Source: Trebonia sp963822615 (GTDB lineage Bacteria; Actinomycetota; Actinomycetes; Streptosporangiales; Streptosporangiaceae). From it: DNA of 64,000 nucleotides. Under the pieces are notes generated by a model, which had not been told where the DNA came from, did no database searches, and saw only the letters and a program-made list of their open reading frames with translations. This document shows positions 25,552 to 33,475 of this stretch, piece by piece (within the stretch, counting starts at the first letter, position 1; every line of letters begins with the position of its first letter). The stretch is taken from assembly GCA_963822615.1 (NCBI GenBank), contig CAWGIM010000015.1, forward strand, positions 62,001-126,000, given 5' to 3'. The translations under genes were made by a program, and so were the position numbers.

Positions 25552-27179
25552 CCCGGATTCCGATCAAGCGGGCCCTGATCAGCGTCTACGACAAGGGCGG
25601 GCTGGACGGGCTGGCCAAGGCCCTGCACGCGGCGGGCGCGGAGATCGTCTCGACCGGCTCCACCGCGGGCGCCATTGAAAGCGCGGGCATCCCGGTCACC
25701 CGGGTCGAGGACCTCACCGGCTTCCCCGAGTGCCTCGACGGCCGGGTCAAGACGCTGCACCCGCGGGTGCACGCGGGGCTGCTGGCCGACTCGGCCAGTG
25801 ACGGCCACCGCCAGCAGCTAGCCGACCTCGGCATCGAGCCGTTCCAGCTCCTGGTCTCCAACCTGTACCCGTTCGAGCAGACGGTCGCGTCGGGGGCCGA
25901 GCCCGGCGAGATCATCGAGCAGATCGACATCGGCGGCCCCGCCATGGTCCGCGCGGCCGCCAAGAACCACGGCAGCGTGGCCGTGGTGACCAGCCCGGCC
26001 CAGTACGGCGACGTGCTGGCCGCGCTGGCCGACGGCGGCTTCGACCAGCAGCAGCGCCGCCGCCTGGCGGCCCAGGCCTACGCGCACACCGCCGCCTACG
26101 ACGCCGCGGTGTCCTCCTGGTTCGCCGCCAGCTACGCCCCCGACGAGGTGGCCATCGAGACCGGCTGGCCGGACCTGGTCGCCCAGGTGTGGACCCGGTC
26201 CGACGCGCTCCGTTACGGCGAGAACCCGCACCAGAAGGCCGCCATTTACAAATCAGCATCAGCCCGAACGGGTGCGGCTGGCTCAGACCCCGGCATCGCG
26301 TCAGCCGAGGTGCTGCACGGCAAGGCCATGTCCTACAACAACTACGTCGACGCGGACTCGGCCCGCCGGGCGGCCTTCGACTTCGCGCAGCCGTGCGTGG
26401 CGATCATCAAGCACTCCAACCCGTGCGGCATCGCGGTCGGCACCAATATCGCCGCGGCGCATGCCAAGGCGCTCGCCTGTGACCCGCTGTCCGCCTACGG
26501 CGGCGTGGTGGCGGCCAACAGCGCGGTCACCGACGCGATGGCGATGCAGGTCATCGACGGGTTCGCCGAGGTGGTCATCGCGCCCGACTTCGACCCGGCG
26601 GCGGTGGACATCCTGACCAGGAAGTGGAAGAACATCCGGCTGCTGCGCTGCCCGCCGCCCCCGTGGGCAGCGGGGACGGCGGACAGGGGACGCCGCACCC
26701 GTTCGGGGGAAGCTGACTTTGAGTTCCGGCCGGTGACCGGGGGACTGCTGGCGCAGACCTGGGACCGGGCCGACGCGCCGGGCGACGACCCGGCCAACTG
26801 GGAGCTGAAGGCGGGGGAGGCAGCCGACATCGCGACGCTTTCCGACCTCGAGTTCGCCTGGCGGGCCTGCCGGGCCGTCAAGTCGAACGCGATCCTGCTG
26901 GCCAGTGACGGCGCGTCGGTCGGGGTGGGCATGGGACAGGTGAACCGGGTCGACTCGGCGCGGCTGGCGGTGGCACGGGCCGGGCACCGGGCGGCCGGCT
27001 CGGTGGGCGCGTCGGACGCGTTCTTCCCGTTCCCTGACGGCTTCGAGATCCTGGCCGAGGCCGGGGTGCGCGCGGTGGCCGAGCCGGGCGGCTCCATCCG
27101 GGACGAGCTGGTGGTGGAGGCCGCGCGGGCAGCCGGCATCACGCTCTACTTCACCGGCGTCCGGCACTTCTATCACTAG
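25548..27179 (+). CDS. purH: Bifunctional AICAR transformylase/IMP cyclohydrolase
   Basis: 543 residues. The N-terminal IMP cyclohydrolase domain (RALISVYDKGGLDGLAKAL, STGSTAGAIESAG, DGRVKTLHPRVHAGLL) and the C-terminal AICAR formyltransferase domain (LRYGENPHQKAA, SYNNYVDADSARRAAFDF, KHSNPCGIAVG, SDAFFPFPDG) are both complete. It carries two unusual in-frame inserts. The first (SASARTGAAGSDPG) follows HQKAAIYK; the second (~22 residues, PPPPWAAGTADRGRRTRSGE) comes before FRPVTGGLLAQ. The two contain the same 16-nt sequence in opposite orientation. GTG start overlaps purN. Confidence 0.96.
   Translation: MTRIPIKRALISVYDKGGLDGLAKALHAAGAEIVSTGSTAGAIESAGIPVTRVEDLTGFPECLDGRVKTLHPRVHAGLLADSASDGHRQQLADLGIEPFQLLVSNLYPFEQTVASGAEPGEIIEQIDIGGPAMVRAAAKNHGSVAVVTSPAQYGDVLAALADGGFDQQQRRRLAAQAYAHTAAYDAAVSSWFAASYAPDEVAIETGWPDLVAQVWTRSDALRYGENPHQKAAIYKSASARTGAAGSDPGIASAEVLHGKAMSYNNYVDADSARRAAFDFAQPCVAIIKHSNPCGIAVGTNIAAAHAKALACDPLSAYGGVVAANSAVTDAMAMQVIDGFAEVVIAPDFDPAAVDILTRKWKNIRLLRCPPPPWAAGTADRGRRTRSGEADFEFRPVTGGLLAQTWDRADAPGDDPANWELKAGEAADIATLSDLEFAWRACRAVKSNAILLASDGASVGVGMGQVNRVDSARLAVARAGHRAAGSVGASDAFFPFPDGFEILAEAGVRAVAEPGGSIRDELVVEAARAAGITLYFTGVRHFYH
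26249..26280 (+). repeat. Dispersed short repeat, first copy in purH
   Basis: CAAATCA at 26249-26255 and CCCGAACGGGTGCGGC at 26263-26278, in the first purH insert. The 16-mer is repeated inverted at 26692-26707. Confidence 0.6.
26692..26722 (-). repeat. Dispersed short repeat, second (inverted) copy in purH
   Basis: The exact reverse complement of CCCGAACGGGTGCGGC lies at 26692-26707, followed on the plus strand by GGAAGCTGACTTTGAG. Read on the minus strand, this gives CAAAGTCAGC before the core, like the CAAATCAGC of the first copy. Confidence 0.6.
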
Positions 27180-27191
27180 GGAGTGTGTTCA

Positions 27192-28037
27192 TTGAGCGCG
27201 CAGATCCTTGACGGCAAGGCGACGGCGGCGGAGGTCAAGGCGGACCTGAAGGAGCGGGTGACGGCGCTGGCCGCCCGCGGGGTGGTGCCCGGCCTGGGCA
27301 CGATCCTGGTCGGCGACGACCCCGGGTCGAAGTCCTACGTGGCGGGCAAGCACCGCGACTGCGCACAGGTGGGCATCGCCTCGATCCGCCGTGACCTGCC
27401 CGCTTCCGCCTCCCAGGCGCAGGTGGAGGAGGCGGTGGCGGAGCTGAACGCCGACCCGGCCTGCACCGGGTACATCGTGCAACTGCCGCTGCCGCCGGGG
27501 CTGGATGAGCTACGGGTGCTCAACCTGGTCGACCCGGCCAAGGACGCGGACGGCCTGCACCCGGTCAACCTGGGCAAGCTCGTGCTGAACGAGGAGGGAC
27601 CACTGCCGTGCACGCCGCACGGCATCGTGGTGCTGTTGCGCCGGTACGGGGTGGAGCTGGCGGGGGCCGAGGTGACGGTGGTGGGCCGCGGCATCACGGT
27701 GGGCCGGGCGCTGGGGCTGCTGCTCACCCGCCGCTCGGAGAACTCCACCGTGACCCTGTGCCACACGGGGACCAAGGACCTCGCCGCGCATACCAGGAAC
27801 GCCGACATCGTGGTGGTCGCCGCGGGCCGGGCCGGGCTGCTCACCGCCGACATGGTGAAGCCGGGCGCGGCCGTGCTCGACGTGGGCATCACCCGGACCG
27901 ACGCGGGACTGGTGGGCGACGTCGCGCCGGACGTGGCCACGGTCGCCGGGTGGGTCGCGCCCAATCCGGGCGGGGTGGGGCCGATGACCCGGGCGATGCT
28001 GCTCGCTAATGTGGTGGAGACAGCCGAGCGGCGGTGA
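27192..28037 (+). CDS. folD: Bifunctional methylenetetrahydrofolate dehydrogenase/cyclohydrolase
   Basis: 281 residues from TTG 27192, chosen because AGGGAG sits 8 nt upstream; GTG 27183 is the alternative. It interconverts 5,10-methylene-, methenyl- and 10-formyl-THF, the formyl donor for PurN and PurH. The catalytic lysine is in SKSYVAGKHRDC (Lys53). QLPLPPGLD, the dinucleotide motif VVGRGITVGRALGLLL and GGVGPMTRAMLL are conserved. It follows purH by 12 bp, so purN-purH-folD is a likely operon. Confidence 0.95.
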   Translation: MSAQILDGKATAAEVKADLKERVTALAARGVVPGLGTILVGDDPGSKSYVAGKHRDCAQVGIASIRRDLPASASQAQVEEAVAELNADPACTGYIVQLPLPPGLDELRVLNLVDPAKDADGLHPVNLGKLVLNEEGPLPCTPHGIVVLLRRYGVELAGAEVTVVGRGITVGRALGLLLTRRSENSTVTLCHTGTKDLAAHTRNADIVVVAAGRAGLLTADMVKPGAAVLDVGITRTDAGLVGDVAPDVATVAGWVAPNPGGVGPMTRAMLLANVVETAERR

Positions 28038-28065
28038 TCCCAGGGGGAACGGCGCTACCGGCAAG

Positions 28066-28091
28066 TAACATAGACTCCCGGTACGGGAGTC
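28066..28091 (+). promoter_or_regulatory. Putative -10 box and palindromic operator upstream of etfB
   Basis: TAACAT at 28066-28071 resembles a -10 hexamer. It is followed at once by the perfect palindrome GACTCCCG-GTA-CGGGAGTC (28073-28091), which would overlap the transcription start. No T tract follows, so an operator is more likely than a terminator. Confidence 0.45.
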
Positions 28092-28119
28092 GACTACGCG
28101 AAGAAGGGCAGTCGCCGGA

Positions 28120-28899
28120 ATGAACATCGTCGTCTGCATGAAGCAGGTACCGGATACCGAGGTGGAGCGGTCGCTCGTGCCCGGCGACAACACGGTGGAC
28201 CGGGCCGGGGCCGACGGGGTGATCAACTACCTCGACGAGTTCGCGATCGAGGAAGGCCTGAAGCTGCGCGAGGCCCACGGCGGTGAGGTGACGATCCTCA
28301 CGATGGGCCCGGTGAAGGCGGCCGACTCGATCCGCAAGGCGCTGTCGATGGGGGCCGACAAGGCGGTCCACGTGATCGATGACGCGCTGGCCGGGTCGGA
28401 CGCGGTCGCGTCGTCGCTGGCTATCGCGGAGGCGCTCAAGGTGGTGGGGTTCGACCTGGTGGTGTTCGGGTGCGAGTCGACGGACGCGCGGACCGGGCTG
28501 GTGCCGGCCATGGTGGCCGAGCGGCTCGGGGTCCCGCAGCTCACCCTGGCGGCGAAGGTCGACATCGCCGGCTCGGAGGTGACCATCCGGCGGGTGACCG
28601 ATGACGGGGTGGCGACGGTGACCGGCTCGCTGCCGGCGGTGGTCTCGGTCAACGAGAAGATCAACGAGCCGCGCTACCCCACGTTCAAGGGCATCATGGC
28701 GGCCAAGAAGAAGCCGGTGCAGACGCTGACCCTGGCCGACATCTCGGTGCCGGCCGGCCAGGTCGGGCTGGCGAACGCGTGGTCCTGGGTGGATGACTTC
28801 GCCGCCCGCCCGCCGCGGCAGGCCGGCCAGGTAGTCAAGGACGAGGGCGACGGCGGGAACAAGGCGGCCGCGTTCCTGGCCGAGCGCAAGTTCATCTAG
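28120..28899 (+). CDS. etfB: Electron transfer flavoprotein beta subunit
   Basis: 259 residues, FixA/EtfB family. It binds AMP structurally and, with EtfA/FAD, shuttles electrons from acyl-CoA dehydrogenases to the respiratory chain. Seen: MNIVVCMKQVPDTE, YLDEFAIEEGLKL, GCESTDARTGLVPAMVAERLG and PAVVSVNEKINEPRYPTFKGIMAAKKKP. etfA follows 15 bp downstream. Confidence 0.95.
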   Translation: MNIVVCMKQVPDTEVERSLVPGDNTVDRAGADGVINYLDEFAIEEGLKLREAHGGEVTILTMGPVKAADSIRKALSMGADKAVHVIDDALAGSDAVASSLAIAEALKVVGFDLVVFGCESTDARTGLVPAMVAERLGVPQLTLAAKVDIAGSEVTIRRVTDDGVATVTGSLPAVVSVNEKINEPRYPTFKGIMAAKKKPVQTLTLADISVPAGQVGLANAWSWVDDFAARPPRQAGQVVKDEGDGGNKAAAFLAERKFI

Positions 28900-28914
28900 G
28901 GAAGGGGACTGGAG

Positions 28915-29883
28915 ATGGCTGAGGTTCTGGTCCTCGCCGAGCGGGATGCTTCCGGCGAGCTGAAGAAGGTGACGCTGGAGCTGCTGACCGCGGCCCGGCG
29001 GGTCGGGGAGCCGTCGGTGGTCTGGCTCGGGCCGGGCGCCGAGGGGGCGCAGGCGCGGCTGGCGGAGTACGGGGCGGTGAAGGTCTACGCGGCTGACAGC
29101 GCGGACTTCGCCGGGTACGTGACCGCGCCCGCCGCCGAGCTGCTGGCGACGGCTGGTGGGTGAGAAGTCCCCGGCCGCGGTGCTGGTCGCGGGGACCAAC
29201 GACGCGAAGGAGGCCGCGGCCCGGCTCGCGGTCAAGACCGGGTCGGGGGTGCTGACCGACGCGGTCAACGTGACCGCCGGGACGGCGGCAAGATCGTGGC
29301 CGAGCAGCCGAACTTCGGCGGCTCGGTCACCGTGCACTCCAGCGTCCGTACCGGGACGCCGATCATCGCGCTGCGGCCCGGCGCGGTCACCGCCGAGCCG
29401 TCGTCCGGGGCGGCGGCGGTCGAGGCGGTGGAGTTCAGCGCGTCGGACGAGGCGAGGCTGGCGAAGGTGACCGAGCGGGCGCCGGCGGAGAAGGGCGGGC
29501 GGCCGGACCTGTCGGAGGCGCAGATCGTGGTCTCGGGCGGGCGCGGCACCGGGTCGGAGGAGGGCTTCAAGATCATCGAGGAGCTCGCCGACAGCCTCGG
29601 GGCGGCGGTCGGGGCGTCCCGGGCGGTGGTCGACGCGGGCTGGTACCCGCACCAGTTCCAGGTCGGGCAGACCGGCAAGACCGTGTCCCCGCAGCTTTAC
29701 CTGGCCGTCGGGATCAGCGGCGCGATCCAGCACCGGGCCGGGATGCAGACGTCGAAGACGATCGTCGCGGTCAACAAGGACGCCGAGGCCCCGATCTTCG
29801 AGATCGCCGACTACGGCATCGTCGGCGACCTGTTCACCGTCGTCCCCCAGCTCATCGACGACATCAACAAGCACAAGGGCTGA
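28915..29883 (+). pseudogene. etfA: Electron transfer flavoprotein alpha subunit, two compensating frameshifts
   Basis: Complete in content but not in frame. The start at 28915 (MAEVLVLAERDASGELKKVTLELLTAARR) runs to a stop at 29161. The following conserved stretch (GEKSPAAVLVAGTNDAKEAAARLAVKTGSGVLTDAVNV) is in the next frame, about 29156-29280. The rest, from about 29290 (KIVAEQPNFGGSVTVH), returns to the first frame through the FAD domain (SGGRGTGSEEGFKIIEELA, GQTGKTVSPQLYLAVGISGAIQH) to 29883. One extra base near 29153 and one missing G near 29281 explain it exactly. etfB is intact, so miscalled bases are more likely than a true loss, but this must be verified. Confidence 0.88.
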
Positions 29884-29900
29884 GGCGCCGCGATCTCGCC

Positions 29901-31085
29901 ATGAGTACTAGCCCGGTCGTTTACCTTGACCACGCCGCCACCACGCCGATGCTGCCCGAGGCCATCGCCGCGATGACCGAGGAGCTGGCGCAGCTCGGCA
30001 ACCCCTCGTCGCTGCACACCGCCGGGCGGCGGGCCCGGCGGGTGGTCGAGGAGTCGCGCGAGCAACTGGCCGAGGTGTTCGGCGCGCGGGCCAGTGAGGT
30101 GGTCTTCACCAGCGGCGGCACCGAGGCGGACAACCTGGCCGTCAAGGGCCTGTACTGGGCGCGGCGGGCCGCCGACCAGCGGCACCGCCGCATCTTCAGC
30201 ACGCCGGTGGAGCACCACGCGGTGTTCGACTCGGTGCGCTGGCTGTGCGACGCCCAGGGCGCCCGGGCGAGCTGGCTCGCGGTGGACGCCCAGGGCCTGA
30301 TCGGGGCGGACGTGCTGCGGGCGGCACTAGCGGCCGAGCCGTCCGGTGCGGCCCTGGTCAGCGTCATGTGGGCGAACAACGAGGTCGGCGCGGTGCAGCC
30401 GGTGGCGGCGCTGGCGGCGGTCGCGCACGAGTTCGGCGTGCCCTTCCACACCGACGCGGTGCAGGCGGCGGCGCAGCTCCCGCTCGACTTCGCCGCCTCC
30501 GGGGCCGATGCGATGACGGTGACCGCCCACAAGCTCGGCGGCCCGGTCGGGGCCGGCGCGCTGATCCTGGCCAAGGGCATCACCCCGGTCCCGGTGCTGC
30601 ACGGCGGCGGGCAGGAGCGCGACATCCGTTCCGGCACCCTGGACGCGGCCGCCATCCGCGCCTTCGCGGTGGCGGCGGCGGCCAGCGCCGAGCGGCGCGA
30701 GCTGGAGACCAAGCGGGTCGCGGCGCTGCGCGACGACCTGATCCGCCAGGTACTGCTGGCGGTGCCGGACGCGCTGCTGAACGGCCCGCCGCCCGGCCCC
30801 GACCGGCTGCCGGGCAACGCGCACTTCTCCTTCCCCGGCTGCGAGGGCGACGCGCTGCTGCTGCTGCTCGACGCCCGCGGGATCGCCTGCTCCACCGGCT
30901 CCGCCTGCACCGCCGGGGTGGCCGAGCCGAGCCACGTGCTGCTGGCGATGGGCGCCGACGAGTCGCGCGCCCGCGGCTCGCTGCGCTTCTCCCTGGGCCA
31001 CACCACCACCCAGGCCGACGTGGACCTGGTAGGAGCGGTCATCGGCGAGGCCGTCGGCCGCGCCCGCCGGGCGTCAGCGGCCTGA
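29901..31085 (+). CDS. iscS: Cysteine desulfurase (NifS/IscS family)
   Basis: 394 residues, class V aminotransferase fold, PLP-dependent. It takes sulfur from Cys for Fe-S clusters and tRNA thiolation. The PLP lysine is Lys211 in TAHKLGGPVGAG; HTDAVQAA supports PLP binding. The sulfur-carrying cysteine is in ACSTGSACTAG (Cys336). It lies directly upstream of mnmA, which uses such sulfur, so its main role here may be tRNA 2-thiouridine. Exact subfamily (IscS, NifS or DndA) is not certain. Confidence 0.93.
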   Translation: MSTSPVVYLDHAATTPMLPEAIAAMTEELAQLGNPSSLHTAGRRARRVVEESREQLAEVFGARASEVVFTSGGTEADNLAVKGLYWARRAADQRHRRIFSTPVEHHAVFDSVRWLCDAQGARASWLAVDAQGLIGADVLRAALAAEPSGAALVSVMWANNEVGAVQPVAALAAVAHEFGVPFHTDAVQAAAQLPLDFAASGADAMTVTAHKLGGPVGAGALILAKGITPVPVLHGGGQERDIRSGTLDAAAIRAFAVAAAASAERRELETKRVAALRDDLIRQVLLAVPDALLNGPPPGPDRLPGNAHFSFPGCEGDALLLLLDARGIACSTGSACTAGVAEPSHVLLAMGADESRARGSLRFSLGHTTTQADVDLVGAVIGEAVGRARRASAA

Positions 31086-31125
31086 ATTCCCGGCTGCGCC
31101 GGAGCGCGGATACCCTGAAAGGGTT

Positions 31126-32196
31126 ATGGGTCTCCGGGTTCTTGCCGCCATGTCCGGCGGCGTCGATTCCGCTACCGCGGCGGCACGCGCGGCCGAGGCC
31201 GGCCACGAGGTGACCGGCGTCCATCTCGCGCTGTCCGAGAACCCCCAGTCCTACCGGACCGGGGCGCGCGGCTGCTGCACGATCGAGGACGCCCGCGACG
31301 CCCGCCGCGCCGCCGACGTGATCGGCATCCCGTTCTACGTCTGGGACATGGCCGCCCGCTTCGCCCGCGACGTGGTGGACGACTTCGTGGCCGAGTACGC
31401 GGCGGGCCGCACCCCCAACCCCTGCCTGCGCTGCAACGAGAAGATCAAGTTCGCGGCGGTGCTCGACCGGGCGCTCGCGCTCGGCTTCGACGCGGTCTGC
31501 ACCGGCCACTACGCGCGGATCTCAGCCGACAATGCCCTGCTGCGGGCCGCTGACCCGGGCAAGGACCAGTCCTACGTGCTGGCGGTGCTGAACCGCGAGC
31601 AGATCGCGCACGCCATGTTCCCGCTGGGGGACACCCCGAAGTCTCTTGTCCGCGAAGAAGCCCAGGCCCGGGGCCTGCTAGTGGCGGACAAGCCGGACAG
31701 CCACGACGTCTGCTTCATCGCCGACGGCGACACCCGCGGCTTCCTGGCCAAGCGCCTCGGGACAGCGCCGGGCCCGGTCGTGGACGAGGACGGGACAGTC
31801 CTCGGCCACCATGAGGGCGCCTACGGCTACACCATCGGCCAGCGCAAGGGCCTGCACCTGGACCGGCCCGCGCCCGACGGCCGCCCCCGCTACGTGCTGT
31901 CGATCGAGCCGGTCGCCAACACGGTGACCGTCGGCCCGGCCGACGCCCTCGGCGTCCGCGAGATCACCGCCATCCGGCCGGTCTGGTCCGGCTGCGCGCC
32001 GCCGCTTTCGCCGGTCGAGTGCACCGTCCAGCTGCGCGCGCACGGTGAGGTCTACCCCTGCACCGCCCAGGTCTCCGGAGACGACCTGCACATTGTCCTG
32101 GCAGGCGAGGCCCGGGGGGTAGCGGCCGGGCAGGCGGCCGTGCTCTACGACGGCGACCGGGTGCTGGGCAGCGCCACGATCGCGGCGAAACATTGA
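31126..32196 (+). CDS. mnmA: tRNA-specific 2-thiouridylase
   Basis: 356 residues. ATP-dependent thiolation of U34 in tRNA Glu, Gln and Lys. The PP-loop is AAMSGGVDSATAA. The catalytic cysteines are Cys100 in NPCLRCNEKIKF and Cys196 in HDVCFIADGDTRGFL, and GHYARI and YTIGQRKGL are conserved. The start ATG 31126 has GAAAGGG upstream. It is the last gene of the left housekeeping block; the accessory segment begins right after its stop. Confidence 0.96.
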   Translation: MGLRVLAAMSGGVDSATAAARAAEAGHEVTGVHLALSENPQSYRTGARGCCTIEDARDARRAADVIGIPFYVWDMAARFARDVVDDFVAEYAAGRTPNPCLRCNEKIKFAAVLDRALALGFDAVCTGHYARISADNALLRAADPGKDQSYVLAVLNREQIAHAMFPLGDTPKSLVREEAQARGLLVADKPDSHDVCFIADGDTRGFLAKRLGTAPGPVVDEDGTVLGHHEGAYGYTIGQRKGLHLDRPAPDGRPRYVLSIEPVANTVTVGPADALGVREITAIRPVWSGCAPPLSPVECTVQLRAHGEVYPCTAQVSGDDLHIVLAGEARGVAAGQAAVLYDGDRVLGSATIAAKH

Positions 32197-32272
32197 GTTA
32201 ACGTGTACCGGGCATTGGTATGACTGGTATGAGGCCTGAGATGGGTTTAGGCTGGTCATTGGTGCGGGGATA

Positions 32273-32311
32273 ACTCTGGCCCCGGCGTCTATCGCCCGCC
32301 GGGGCCAGAGT
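32273..32311 (-). terminator. Hairpin downstream of peptide gene A
   Basis: Perfect 15-bp stem (32273-32287 and 32297-32311) with a 9-nt loop. It lies 38 bp beyond the stop of the 28-codon peptide gene on the minus strand, and also downstream of mnmA, so it may end both transcripts. A closely similar hairpin follows peptide B at 33323-33355. Confidence 0.75.
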
Positions 32312-32348
32312 CATCTGCGTCGGTCTTCACTTGGTTTGGGCGACGTGG

Positions 32349-32435
32349 CTAGTGCGGCAGTTCCCCGGCGGCGATGCGGGGGTCGTAGTGCTCGTACCGA
32401 TACTGCAGAGACGGGCGAGCGTGGAACTTCGCCAT
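32349..32435 (-). CDS. 28-aa peptide A, candidate RiPP precursor
   Basis: A 28-codon gene, ATG at 32435 and TAG at 32349-32351. A perfect AGGAGG (32443-32448) sits 7 nt before the ATG. The peptide begins MAKFHARPSL, contains YRYEHYDPR and ends AAGELPH. Its first 21 residues are identical to those of peptide B at 33404-33475; only the tails differ. It has no Cys or Thr and one Ser, so it is not a lanthipeptide or thiopeptide type. It is rich in Tyr, His, Arg and Pro, which an iron oxygenase could modify. The oxygenase gene lies 237 bp upstream on the same strand. The promoter (32538-32566), leader and hairpin are duplicated with it. I infer a ribosomal peptide precursor; a regulatory leader peptide is the main alternative. 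Confidence 0.75.
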   Translation of the reverse strand: MAKFHARPSLQYRYEHYDPRIAAGELPH

Positions 32436-32549
32436 GGGTGCACCTCCTGATGTCGTACTCACGGCGGAGTAGAGAAACCCGGCTCCGAACAGATCTCTTA
32501 GGACCTAGTCGGGGTCGGGTCCCCCATCCCAATGTCGATTATGTCGATC
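32373..32549 (-). repeat. Direct repeat block, copy A (peptide gene with leader and promoter)
   Basis: About 177 bp nearly identical to 33413-33590. The block contains the -10 box, ~95-nt leader, Shine-Dalgarno and the shared codons of the peptide gene. Outside it the two loci diverge, except for the related trailing hairpins. Confidence 0.9.
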
Positions 32550-32566
32550 ACGAGCTAAGTTGTCAC
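32538..32566 (-). promoter_or_regulatory. Promoter of peptide gene A
   Basis: On the minus strand, GTGACA (32566-32561), a 17-nt spacer and CATAAT (32543-32538). Spacing and sequence fit a housekeeping sigma-70-type promoter and are conserved in copy B. It predicts a 5' leader of about 95 nt. Confidence 0.7.
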
Positions 32567-32672
32567 CCATCCATTTCGCAGCGTGATTACTGGATAGACG
32601 CTAGAAAACCAGTGTGGCGGGTGAGACGAAATTTTTACCGTGACTTTTGGCTGCCGTGGTCGGCGCGTCAAG

Positions 32673-33317
32673 CTACTGGTCTCCGTAGAGGTGCCTGTTC
32701 AGCTCAGGCGGCCGAGTCGCTTCCGGGCAGGATTGGGTGTAATAGTTCATGACTGCGACAATTCGGAGGCCGGAGGCCGCTGTCAGCGGGCGGGCGTAGT
32801 GCGGGTGCCTGCGGGCATCGAAGAAGATCAGGTGGCCGGCCTGCGGCCTGATGACATTGCAGTCACGCTCGACCGCGGCTACGTCCGCCGCTGTGGCGTC
32901 GTTCGCCACCACCAGCTCGCCCTCGTCCGAATGGTCGGAACAGAACAGCAGGCCGGTCATCGGATTGGAGTCAACGTGACACTCAAACCGCATTGTCGTG
33001 CCCCGCTGAACGTTAAGCACGATGCCGTAGCGCTCGTCGCCGGCCGCCGTCACCGGTTCTGGCGATACTTCCCGGGCGAGATCGAGGAACTGGTCGCGGT
33101 ATGCGCGGTAAAGCCAGGGTAGCCTCTCCCGCACCTGGTCGGCGTGGACCCGGCCCCGGGAGATGTAGCGAACCCCTGCTGCTTCGCGCGACAGGACTGG
33201 CGTGCGCGGGAAGTGATGAAAGTCGGCGCTAATGGCTGCCGCGCGTACCGCCTGCTGCCAGTTCGGGGGCAGGCAGCCCCCAATGTCGAACGTGGTCCAG
33301 TGAAATCTTGGTTGCAT
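32673..33317 (-). CDS. 2-oxoglutarate/Fe(II)-dependent oxygenase
   Basis: 214 residues. A double-stranded beta-helix dioxygenase pattern is visible: the iron ligands His114-x-Asp116 in RFECHVDSNPM, the distal His173 in HPHYARPL, and Arg185 (LRIVAVMNYY), expected to bind 2-oxoglutarate. The middle reads like prolyl-4-hydroxylase-type 2OG-FeII oxygenases. It is sandwiched between two nearly identical peptide genes on the same strand, so those peptides are its likely substrates (inference). The ATG at 33317 lies only 5 nt after the 3' arm of a hairpin (33323-33355) and has no free Shine-Dalgarno, suggesting its translation is kept low or regulated relative to peptide B. Confidence 0.85.
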   Translation of the reverse strand: MQPRFHWTTFDIGGCLPPNWQQAVRAAAISADFHHFPRTPVLSREAAGVRYISRGRVHADQVRERLPWLYRAYRDQFLDLAREVSPEPVTAAGDERYGIVLNVQRGTTMRFECHVDSNPMTGLLFCSDHSDEGELVVANDATAADVAAVERDCNVIRPQAGHLIFFDARRHPHYARPLTAASGLRIVAVMNYYTQSCPEATRPPELNRHLYGDQ

Positions 33318-33322
33318 GACGG

Positions 33323-33355
33323 CTGGCCCCGGCGTCTATCGCTCGCCGGGGCCAG
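33323..33355 (-). promoter_or_regulatory. Hairpin between peptide gene B and the oxygenase start
   Basis: 12-bp perfect stem (33323-33334 with 33344-33355) and a 9-nt loop on the minus-strand transcript. It lies 48 bp after the peptide B stop and ends 5 nt before the oxygenase ATG. It can act as a partial terminator, giving more peptide than enzyme mRNA, and as a block to ribosome entry. It shares stem and loop sequence with 32273-32311. Confidence 0.65.
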
Positions 33356-33403
33356 GGTCATTTGCTGCGGATTTCACCTGTCCGAGCCCAAGCGCCGACG
33401 CGG

Positions 33404-33475
33404 CTAAGCGACGATGCGGGGGTCGTAGTGCTCGTACCGATACTGCAGAGACGGGCGAGCATGGAACTTCGCCAT
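33404..33475 (-). CDS. 23-aa peptide B, candidate RiPP precursor
   Basis: ATG at 33475, TAG at 33404-33406, AGGAGG 7 nt upstream. It shares residues 1-21 with peptide A (MAKFHARPSL, then YRYEHYDPR and Ile) and ends Val-Ala instead of the seven-residue AAGELPH tail. One synonymous difference in a His codon (CAT versus CAC) and leader changes show the two copies have diverged slightly while the peptide stayed constant. That is consistent with selection on the peptide. The gene has its own promoter, lies downstream of the MFS exporter and directly upstream of the oxygenase. Confidence 0.75.
   Translation of the reverse strand: MAKFHARPSLQYRYEHYDPRIVA

Noticed and set aside
32349..32435. Peptide A as a chance ORF
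   Set aside because: A perfect Shine-Dalgarno at ideal spacing, a near-identical second copy, conserved promoter hexamers and a trailing hairpin make chance unlikely.
32336..33122. Plus-strand frames of 138 and 160 codons across the peptide/oxygenase region
   Set aside because: They are antisense to the peptide promoter and to the oxygenase, lack ribosome sites and show no recognisable sequence.
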